Below, in pieces: positions 11,966 through 17,951 of a DNA stretch of 17,951 bases. Source of the stretch: Desulfotomaculaceae bacterium. GTDB lineage: Bacteria; Bacillota; Desulfotomaculia; Desulfotomaculales; Pelotomaculaceae. The notes below the pieces were generated by a model. It was not told where the DNA came from. It worked only from the letters and a program-made list of their open reading frames with translations, and did not search any database. Made by a program: the position numbers and the translations under genes. The stretch covers positions 1-17,951 of the forward strand of contig JAQVLS010000006.1 of NCBI GenBank assembly GCA_028704035.1, read 5' to 3'. How positions within the stretch are numbered: the first letter of the stretch is position 1; every line of letters begins with the position of its first letter.

Positions 11966-13237
11966 ATGGAAACAACAGGGCAGGTAAAGACAATTATACA
12001 GAGGTTGTTGGCAGGGGGCTACGAGGCTTACCTTGTTGGTGGTAGCGTCAGGGACATGGTCCTGGGGAGGAGGCCCCATGACCAGGATATTATTACTTCA
12101 GCTTCCCCGGGCCAGGTTAAAAAAATTTTTAATAAAGTGATACCCGTGGGTGAAAAACACGGCACTGTAGCCGTGGTCGAAAATAAAGCGAGTTTCGAAG
12201 TTACTTCTTTTAACAGCCTGGAACAAGACCTTTCCAGAAGGGACTTTACTATGAACTCCCTGGCGATGGATATCAACGGGAAAGTATACGATTACTTCGG
12301 CGGCGTGGATGATATAAAAAACAAAGTTATAAGGACGGTCGGCAACCCTGGGGAACGATTCAAGGCGGACCCGCTACGGTTGATGAGGGCAGTCAGGTTT
12401 GCTGTAGATTTGGGCTTCAGCATGCACGCCGAGACTAGGGCGTCAATCATAGAAAACTGCCATTTGATTAAGGATACCGCAGCGGAAAGGGTGCGCGACG
12501 AACTCTGCAAGATACTGCTGAGCGGAAGCCCGGGTCGCTGCGTCAGGTTGCTGCAGGAATGCGGGCTGTTGCGGCATATAATACCGGAACTTGCAGAGTT
12601 CGTGGGCTTTGAGCAATGGAACAGGCATCACGATAAGGATGTGTTTGAACATACCCTGGCTGTCCTGGATAATACACCGGCGACCCTGAAAGTGAGGATG
12701 GCTGCCCTTTTGCACGACGTTGCCAAACCCGTAACTTTCTCATTGGACGAAAAAAACGAAGGGCACTTTTTTAACCATAATATCGTTGGTGAGCAGATGG
12801 CGAGGGTCATATTAAACAGGCTGAAGTTCAGCAACGACACTATTGCCGCCGTAACAAGCCTGGTCAGGGAGCATACCAGCAGGTATAACCAGATTTCAAC
12901 CCCCGGTGTTAAAAGATTAATCAGGAGGATCGGGGCTGAAAACCTGGACGACCTTTTTGCATTGCAATTGGCTGATATCAGCGGGTCCGCCGGTCCGTTC
13001 GACACCGGCGCAGTCGACAGAATGAGGCAAGAGGCCGCCTCAATACTAGCCGGTAGGGAGCCGTTGAGCGTCAAAGACCTGGCCATAAGCGGACGGGATC
13101 TTATCAATATGGGTTTTCCGCCCGGACCAAAAATAGGAGAAATCATCAAAAACCTGCTGGAACTTGTGTTGGAAAATCCGCAACTAAATACCAGGAAGTC
13201 ATTAAAGAACATTGTTAAAGAAAACAGGTCGGACTAA
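11966..13237 (+). CDS. cca: Class II tRNA nucleotidyltransferase with HD domain, possibly CC-adding
   Basis: The enzyme builds or repairs the tRNA 3' CCA end. The class II head holds GGSVRD (25-30), the metal-binding Asp39 and Asp41 in HDQDIIT, RRDFTMNS (91-98) and ADPLRLMRAVRF from residue 134, where Asp135 and Arg138 match the nucleotide-template motif but its usual first Glu is Ala. An HD-type domain follows (LLHDVAKP, His250-Asp251; DVFEHTL before it). The segment between FEVTSF (77-82) and SLEQDL (84-89) is one residue long. The usual flexible loop of about 18 residues (RxxxxYxDxRxPxxVxF) is absent, as in CC-adding enzymes. I prefer ATG 11966 (423 residues), preceded by a weak GGTGAT. 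ATG 11894 lacks a binding site and its extension lies over the hairpin. Confidence 0.93.
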   Translation: METTGQVKTIIQRLLAGGYEAYLVGGSVRDMVLGRRPHDQDIITSASPGQVKKIFNKVIPVGEKHGTVAVVENKASFEVTSFNSLEQDLSRRDFTMNSLAMDINGKVYDYFGGVDDIKNKVIRTVGNPGERFKADPLRLMRAVRFAVDLGFSMHAETRASIIENCHLIKDTAAERVRDELCKILLSGSPGRCVRLLQECGLLRHIIPELAEFVGFEQWNRHHDKDVFEHTLAVLDNTPATLKVRMAALLHDVAKPVTFSLDEKNEGHFFNHNIVGEQMARVILNRLKFSNDTIAAVTSLVREHTSRYNQISTPGVKRLIRRIGAENLDDLFALQLADISGSAGPFDTGAVDRMRQEAASILAGREPLSVKDLAISGRDLINMGFPPGPKIGEIIKNLLELVLENPQLNTRKSLKNIVKENRSD

Positions 13238-13268
13238 TAGCTTGTCTTAGACGTGATTGAAGGAGACG

Positions 13269-13312
13269 TAAAATATAATGCCGTAAAACTTAGTTTACGG
13301 CATTATATTTTA
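13269..13312. terminator. Bidirectional terminator between convergent cca and cotJC
   Basis: A 19-bp perfect stem pairs 13269-13287 with 13294-13312 around the loop ACTTAG. The middle is TGCCGTAAA and the outer ends are A/T-rich on both strands, giving U-rich tails whichever way it is transcribed. It ends exactly at the cotJC stop codon (TTA on the plus strand at 13310-13312), so one hairpin can serve both converging transcripts. Confidence 0.9.
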
Positions 13313-13882
13313 GTAAATGTTCTTCTGGTTAAGAATCTCCTGGATGTCGTTGAGGGCTTCGCCGAAGCGCTGGAAGTGGACCACTTCCCTCTCCCTTAAA
13401 AAACGCAGGGTGTCTTTGATGCCGGGGTCATCCGTGAGCTGGATCAAATGCTCATAGGTGGTTCTGGCTTTTTGTTCAGCCGCCAGGTCCTCGTGCAGGT
13501 CGGTGATGGGGTCGCCGGTGGCCTGGATGTAAGCTGCAGTCCAGGGTGCCCCGGCGGCGTCAGCCGGGTAGACGGCCCGGTCATGTTGAGCGAAATGCGC
13601 TCCCAGCCCGGCTTCCCTGAGCTGCTGGACGGGCACGCCTTTGACCAGCTTGTAGATCATGGTGGCGAGGATTTCCCAGTGGGCCAGCTCTTCCGTCCCT
13701 ATATCGGTAAGCAGCCCTTTCGCTTTATCGGTAGGCATGGTGTAACGCTGGGTCAGGTACCTGACTCCGGCGGACAGTTCACTGTCCGGTCCGCCGTACT
13801 GGGCCATTAAAAATTTGGCCATGCCTATGTCATTTCTGAAAACCCGTACCGGGTATTGCAATTTTTTTTCGTACATCCACAT
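13310..13882 (-). CDS. cotJC: Spore coat protein CotJC, manganese-catalase family
   Basis: This 190-residue ferritin-like four-helix protein belongs to the Mn-catalase family and is found in the inner spore coat. All di-manganese ligands expected from Lactobacillus Mn-catalase can be placed: Glu35 (DSELSAG), Glu65 and His68 (TEELAHWE), Glu136 (AAEQKAR) and His169 (REVVHFQRF). Spacings of 3 (65-68) and 33 (136-169) match the family. It may therefore have catalase activity, but that is inferred. AGAAAGGAT lies about nine bases upstream of the minus-strand ATG; Met3 is an alternative start. It is last in the cotJA-cotJB-cotJC operon, 16 bp after cotJB. The stop codon falls in the bidirectional terminator. 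Confidence 0.96.
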   Translation of the reverse strand: MWMYEKKLQYPVRVFRNDIGMAKFLMAQYGGPDSELSAGVRYLTQRYTMPTDKAKGLLTDIGTEELAHWEILATMIYKLVKGVPVQQLREAGLGAHFAQHDRAVYPADAAGAPWTAAYIQATGDPITDLHEDLAAEQKARTTYEHLIQLTDDPGIKDTLRFLREREVVHFQRFGEALNDIQEILNQKNIY

Positions 13883-13898
13883 AGTCTATAATCCTTTC

Positions 13899-14156
13899 TT
13901 ATTCATATTCTATATCCCAGGGCCAGGGGCCCTTGATCCAGGGCCACTGCTGGGTTTTAGGAGTGCAGCCGGTGACGGTCAAAGGTCCGTAGATCTCCTC
14001 ATAACGCCTGACAGCTTCCACCAGCTTGTTTCTGACCGCGTAAAAATCTCTTAAGGCGGCCCGCTCCTGGGGATGGGTGTCCAGAAAAAGGTTCAGTTCA
14101 ATCGCGGCAAACTCGAGCTCCTGTATCTCTCTTAGCATTACTAACCTTTCATTCAT
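13899..14156 (-). CDS. cotJB: Spore coat protein CotJB
   Basis: This 85-residue protein has the CotJB pattern: helical MLREIQELEFAAIELNLFLD, then THPQERAALRDFY and a C-terminal Trp/Pro-rich end (WPWIKGPWPWDIEYE). CotJB is a coat component made with CotJA and CotJC under mother-cell control; it has no known enzymatic activity. AGAGGTGA lies eight bases before the ATG. It is 18 bp downstream of cotJA and 16 bp upstream of cotJC, so the three are clearly one transcript. Length and the terminal aromatic cluster are typical of the family in Bacillota. Confidence 0.95.
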   Translation of the reverse strand: MNERLVMLREIQELEFAAIELNLFLDTHPQERAALRDFYAVRNKLVEAVRRYEEIYGPLTVTGCTPKTQQWPWIKGPWPWDIEYE

Positions 14157-14174
14157 ACCGTATTCACCTCTTTT

Positions 14175-14420
14175 TTAATAGGGGTAGGGGCCGTAAAGAT
14201 CCGGGAAAAGCGTACCCTTTTCCAATGCTTCCGCGGGACTGTAAGTACGGCCGTACTTCTGCCAGATGACGTAAGACTGGGCCAGGCGGGCAGGCGGGAA
14301 AAACCCGGTTGCCTGGACGTCCTGAGCGGCTTTGGGCTTTACAACCACGGCCTCTTGCTCAATTTTTGTATTTCTGGCGCCTGTCTGACCATAGAAAGAT
14401 TGGATATTATGTTTGAACAT
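14175..14420 (-). CDS. cotJA: Spore coat associated protein CotJA
   Basis: This 81-residue protein starts at the ATG at 14420, chosen because GAGGAGGT sits six bases upstream; an in-frame ATG at 14453 would add 11 residues (MRKFGKRGGSY) over that binding site and is unlikely. The conserved CotJA core is present: PPARLAQSYVIWQKYG, followed by SPAEALEKGTLFPDLYGPY at the C-terminus. In Bacillus CotJA is needed for assembly of CotJC into the coat. It is the first gene of cotJABC. The N-terminal 35 residues are more variable and rich in Gln and Lys. A sigma-E-like promoter lies about 85 bp upstream. Confidence 0.94.
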   Translation of the reverse strand: MFKHNIQSFYGQTGARNTKIEQEAVVVKPKAAQDVQATGFFPPARLAQSYVIWQKYGRTYSPAEALEKGTLFPDLYGPYPY

Positions 14421-14504
14421 GTAACTACCTCCTCTTTTACCAAACTTTCTCATATGTTAGATTATGTTTTTCTGCGTGGAGTGTTACGGCAAAATTATTG
14501 GAGG

Positions 14505-14532
14505 ATTGTCCGGTAAATTAATCGAAATATGG
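14505..14532 (-). promoter_or_regulatory. Candidate sigma-E promoter of cotJABC
   Basis: On the minus strand CCATATT (14532-14526) matches six of seven bases of the sigma-E -35. After 13 bp, CGGACAAT (14512-14505) matches six of eight of the -10 (CATACAHT). The 13-bp spacer is the same as at the yabP candidate. cotJ is a sigma-E operon in Bacillus. The 188-bp gap between cotJA and sbcD must hold promoters in both directions; no clear sbcD promoter was found. Confidence 0.4.
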
Positions 14533-14641
14533 AATCAGTAAAAAGTTATTGAAAAATTTAGGCCGCCTGACAAAGTATGATCAGACGCAAACGATATATT
14601 TCCTTTAGAAACACGGCAAATAATTTCCTGGGGGGTTAATA

Positions 14642-15796
14642 ATGAGGATTCTCCATACTTCAGACTGGCATCTGGGCCGGATCTTCCACGGCATTTACCT
14701 GACCGGCGAACAGGCCCACGTCCTGCAGCAGTTTATCCAGCTTGTCGCCGACAGCAGGCCGGATGTGATTTTAATCGCCGGAGATATTTACGACCGCTCA
14801 GTCCCGCCGACCGAAGCGATTAAACTTCTTGACGAAACTTTATCCCGCATCCTGATGGATTACCGGGTCCCGATCATATTAATTGCCGGCAACCACGACA
14901 GCCCGGATCGACTAGGCTTCGGCGCACGCTTGATGGCCATGCAGGGCCTGCACCTTATTGGTCAGTTGACTGACAGGCTGGAACCGGTCGTTATCCATGA
15001 TCCATACGGGCCGGTATATTTTTGCCCGGCGCCTTACGCAGAGCCCCCTTTGGTAAGGGAAAGGCTGCTTGTGCCGGATGCGGTTAACCACGAGCAGGCC
15101 ATGCTATCTTTGATCCAGCATCTGTCCGCGCCAATCCCTGCGGGCGCCCGCAGGGTGATTCTGGCCCATGCCTTTGTGGCCGGCGGAGAGGAAAGTGAAT
15201 CAGAGCGGCCCCTTACTGTAGGCGGCAGCGGGACGGTCAGCGCCTCTTTCTTTGAGCCGTTTAATTACGCGGCGCTGGGGCACCTGCACCAGCCGCAGAA
15301 AGTTGGCAGCGAGCATGTCCGCTATGCCGGCTCTTTGTTGAAATACTCATTTTCCGAGGCATTACACCAGAAATCAGTAACCCTGGTGGAAATGGGCGGC
15401 GCCGGCAAAACAGCGGTTGAAACCATTTCCCTGACGCCCCGCAGGGACGTGCGCCGCCTGGAGGGCCATTTTACAGATATCCTGGCAGGTCCTAAAAACG
15501 GGGAGAGCAGAGACGACTACATCATGGTCACCCTGCTGGATACCGGCCCGATCATGGACGCAATCGGCAAGCTGCGCCAGGTGTATCCCAACGTGCTCCA
15601 CCTCGAGCGCCCTTGTCTGACCGCGGGCGGTGAGCTGCGCGGGCCCGGCGGCGACCACCGCCGGCTGAACGAAGCAGAGCTGTTCTCCTCATTTTATGAG
15701 CAGGTCACCGGCACACCGCTTTCCGGTGAGCAGAATAAAGCCTTTGCTGAAACTTTAGAAAAATTTTACCGGCAGGAGCGGGAGGTGCAGTCATGA
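14642..15796 (+). CDS. sbcD: DNA repair exonuclease SbcD (Mre11-like)
   Basis: This 384-residue metallophosphoesterase is the nuclease subunit of SbcCD, which cleaves DNA hairpins and protein-blocked ends and removes palindromic structures at replication forks. Mn-binding motifs in order are DWH (Asp8, His10), GDIYD (Asp48), GNHD (84-86, with His85), LAHAF (His176) and GHLH (His214 and His216). The C-terminal capping region is present up to EKFYRQE. The ATG has a GGGGGG tract about six bases upstream. Its stop overlaps the sbcC start (ATGA at 15793-15796), implying translational coupling. A palindrome-cutting nuclease encoded a few kb from inverted-repeat arrays is noted but probably coincidental. 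Confidence 0.97.
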   Translation: MRILHTSDWHLGRIFHGIYLTGEQAHVLQQFIQLVADSRPDVILIAGDIYDRSVPPTEAIKLLDETLSRILMDYRVPIILIAGNHDSPDRLGFGARLMAMQGLHLIGQLTDRLEPVVIHDPYGPVYFCPAPYAEPPLVRERLLVPDAVNHEQAMLSLIQHLSAPIPAGARRVILAHAFVAGGEESESERPLTVGGSGTVSASFFEPFNYAALGHLHQPQKVGSEHVRYAGSLLKYSFSEALHQKSVTLVEMGGAGKTAVETISLTPRRDVRRLEGHFTDILAGPKNGESRDDYIMVTLLDTGPIMDAIGKLRQVYPNVLHLERPCLTAGGELRGPGGDHRRLNEAELFSSFYEQVTGTPLSGEQNKAFAETLEKFYRQEREVQS

Positions 15797-17951
15797 GACC
15801 GGTTGAGCTTACGATTAGCGCCTTTGGCCCTTATGCCGGCACGCAGGTAATAGATTTTACCGAGCTGGGCGATAGATCTTTCTTCCTGATCCACGGCCCC
15901 ACCGGCTCAGGCAAAACTACCATCCTCGACGCCATCTGCTTTGCCCTTTACGGGGACACCAGCGGCGCGGAGCGCAAGGGCGAGCAGATGCGCAGCGACC
16001 ATGCCGGCATAACTGAGCCCACCGAGATCGCCTTTGACTTTACCATAGGAGCGGATACCTTTCGCATACTGCGCTACCCCGAGCAGGAGCGGCCCAAGAA
16101 GCGGGGCGAAGGGACCACCACCATGCCGGCCAACGCCACCCTGTGGCAGAGGACCGGCGCCACCGGAGACGATGAAGAAGGCGCCGTCCTGGCCTGCGGC
16201 TGGAGCAAGGTGACTGAAGCTGTGGAAAAGCTGCTCGGCTTTAAAAGCAGCCAGTTCCGGCAGGTGGTCATGCTGCCTCAGGGCGAGTTTCGCCGGCTGC
16301 TGACGGCAGATTCCAGGGAGCGCCAGGCGATCATGGAGATCCTTTTCCGGACGGAACTATACCGCCGTATCGAAGAAGCCCTGAAAGAATCAGCCAAAGG
16401 ACTCCAGGCTGATATGGAACAGCTGAAAAGAAAAAAAGCATGGGAACTGCAGAATGCCGGAGCGGAGACACGGGACGAACTGGAGCAGCTGTACAACGCC
16501 CATGCCGGACAGCTGGCAGAAATGCAAAAAAATATAGAGAAAAGACGCGCAGCCCTGCAAGCAGCGCGGGATCGCCTGGAGGCCGGCAGGCAGGCGCAGG
16601 AAAAGCTGAAGGAGAAAGAGGCCGCTGAAAAAGCTGTCAAAGAGCTTGAGCAAAGTATTGAGGAAGTAGAGGCCAAGAGGTCTGCATTAAATAAAGCCAA
16701 ACAGGCTGCCGGCCTGACGGATGCGGAAAACCTGCTGGAATCCAGAAAGCGGGAGGCGGATCAGGCAGCCACCCGGTTGGCAGATAAAAGGCACATAAAA
16801 AATGAAGCGGCCACAGCATGTGAAACAGCGGCAAAAGCACTGGCGGCAGAGAGGGAAAAGGAGCCGGAGCGTGAGGCCGCCGGCCGCAAAGTGACCCAAC
16901 TGGAGGAACTCACTGATAAAGTTACCGCCCTGACTGAGGCGCGCCTGGCGACCGGCGAGGCGGAAAAGAAAGTAAAAGCAGCTGAAACGGCACAAAGCAG
17001 CGCGCAAAAGACCCTTGACGCCGTATGTAAATCAATAGAAGAAAAGTCAGCGGCATATGCAGCGGCGAAAACCACTGCTGACACTGCAGCAGCTCTGGAA
17101 GCCGACTGCCGGACAGCGGAGCAGGTAAGCAGCAAAAGACAGTCACTGGAGAAATATCGCCGGGAACTGGATGCAACTCAGATAGCATATAACCTGGCAG
17201 AAAAAAAATACCGGCAAGTCGATGCCCGTTATGCCGCAGGCAGAGAAGAACTGGCCATCCTGCAGGAACAATGGAACAAAGGGCAGGCCGCTATCCTAGC
17301 CGGCGGTTTAACCAGGGGCGCGCCCTGTCCGGTATGCGGCTCCCTGGACCACCCCAATCCTGCTGTGTCTGGAGCCGGCTTGCCCTCAGAAGCGGATTTA
17401 AAAAAACGCCGGCAGGCTGTAATTGAACTTGAAGCCGCCCTGAACAAGACGAGAGATGAATTCAGCGACATCAAGACAGCCAAATTAACAGCTCAAAGCA
17501 GGACAGAGGACCTGGAAAAGGAACTGGGTGAAAACGCTCACATTGAATTAGAGGTTCTACAGGCCGGCGCCGGCCAGGCCAAAAAACTCTGGTCGGAGGC
17601 CAGCCAGGCTGTGAAAACCGTTTCTGCGCTGGAGACCGCGATTAAACAGCTGAAGGAGCGGGAAGAGCCGGCCGGCCGGCAGTTGGAAATCTGCAAAGAG
17701 GAATATCAAAAAGCAAATACAGATCTGGGAGCTACCCGGGCCGTTTTGCATGATCGTGAATTGTCAATTCCTGAAAACATCCGCGAACCAATAGCATTAA
17801 GCAAAGCCCAGCAAGAAGCCAGGCACAAGCGGGACATGCTCGCAGCAAACTTTGAACGGGCTAAAAAAGCAGCGGAGGAAGCAACGCAGGCGCTGGCCAG
17901 GGCAGAGGCAGCTGAAAAAGAGGCGTTGGCAAACCGGCAGGCAGCTTTGGA
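15793..17951 (+). CDS. sbcC: SbcC ATPase subunit (Rad50-like), N-terminal part, cut by window edge
   Basis: About 719 codons are visible and the frame remains open at the edge. Rad50/SbcC forms an SMC-like ATPase with SbcD. The head begins MRPVELTISAFGPYAGTQ, with Walker A GPTGSGKTT (35-43) and the Q-loop region VVMLPQGEFRRLL. From about residue 190 a long coiled coil rich in Ala, Glu, Lys and Gln begins. The zinc hook CPVC (512-515) follows the ascending helix, and a second coiled-coil arm is under way at the end. The signature motif, Walker B and the C-terminal head lie beyond the window. ATG 15793 overlaps the sbcD stop, so translation is coupled. No frame break was seen. Confidence 0.96.
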   Translation, partial: MRPVELTISAFGPYAGTQVIDFTELGDRSFFLIHGPTGSGKTTILDAICFALYGDTSGAERKGEQMRSDHAGITEPTEIAFDFTIGADTFRILRYPEQERPKKRGEGTTTMPANATLWQRTGATGDDEEGAVLACGWSKVTEAVEKLLGFKSSQFRQVVMLPQGEFRRLLTADSRERQAIMEILFRTELYRRIEEALKESAKGLQADMEQLKRKKAWELQNAGAETRDELEQLYNAHAGQLAEMQKNIEKRRAALQAARDRLEAGRQAQEKLKEKEAAEKAVKELEQSIEEVEAKRSALNKAKQAAGLTDAENLLESRKREADQAATRLADKRHIKNEAATACETAAKALAAEREKEPEREAAGRKVTQLEELTDKVTALTEARLATGEAEKKVKAAETAQSSAQKTLDAVCKSIEEKSAAYAAAKTTADTAAALEADCRTAEQVSSKRQSLEKYRRELDATQIAYNLAEKKYRQVDARYAAGREELAILQEQWNKGQAAILAGGLTRGAPCPVCGSLDHPNPAVSGAGLPSEADLKKRRQAVIELEAALNKTRDEFSDIKTAKLTAQSRTEDLEKELGENAHIELEVLQAGAGQAKKLWSEASQAVKTVSALETAIKQLKEREEPAGRQLEICKEEYQKANTDLGATRAVLHDRELSIPENIREPIALSKAQQEARHKRDMLAANFERAKKAAEEATQALARAEAAEKEALANRQAAL

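Noticed and set aside
12628..13212. Long open frame (194 codons) antisense to the tRNA nucleotidyltransferase gene
   Set aside because: A shadow of the plus-strand gene, Ser/Leu-rich, without a ribosome binding site; the plus strand carries clear motifs.

Overview
The window reads as a chromosomal segment of a spore-forming, low-to-mid GC Bacillota (class Clostridia, most like the Desulfotomaculum/Pelotomaculum group). This is inferred from the gene order, the strong AGGAGG-type ribosome binding sites, frequent GTG/TTG starts and the many sporulation genes. It is not a strain identification. No rRNA, tRNA, CRISPR array, phage gene or transposase gene was seen.

Layout. Positions 1-8946 follow the conserved ctc-spoVC-yabK-mfd-spoVT-yabN-yabO block of Bacillus: the tail of ribosomal protein L25, pth, a Fin-like small zinc-ribbon protein, mfd, a PrsA/SurA-type foldase lipoprotein, spoVT (with a good sigma-G-type promoter), a tetrapyrrole methylase-MazG fusion, HU and the S4-domain protein RqcP. 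A SpoIID/LytB-domain lipoprotein follows at 8997-9941; its ribosome binding site lies inside a terminator-like hairpin. Then come yabP and yabQ (spore cortex genes), an unrecognised 109-codon gene, and a class II tRNA nucleotidyltransferase. This converges, across a 19-bp-stem bidirectional terminator, on a minus-strand cotJA-cotJB-cotJC spore-coat operon. The window ends with sbcD and the start of sbcC.

The most unusual structure is a family of GGGGACA-cored repeats in the intergenic DNA: 4.6 tandem copies of a 26-bp unit facing 3.6 copies of a 25-bp unit upstream of yabP, a nearly identical but shorter inverted copy (100 of 102 bases) downstream of yabQ, and single degenerate doublets elsewhere, including upstream of pth. 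The arrays look like REP/BIME-type elements whose copy number changes, and they coincide with a break in the usual yabQ-divIC gene order.

The most notable protein observation is in the tRNA nucleotidyltransferase. The flexible-loop segment that normally lies between the catalytic Asp motif and the RRDFT motif is missing, about 18 residues. This kind of deletion characterises CC-adding rather than full CCA-adding enzymes, so the organism may use split CC- and A-adding enzymes.

Functionally the window combines translation quality control (pth, RqcP, tRNA 3'-end synthesis), DNA repair (Mfd, SbcCD), chromosome packing (HU), nucleotide sanitation (MazG), envelope protein folding (PrsA-like), and forespore (SpoVT, Fin) and mother-cell (YabP, YabQ, CotJ) sporulation functions.
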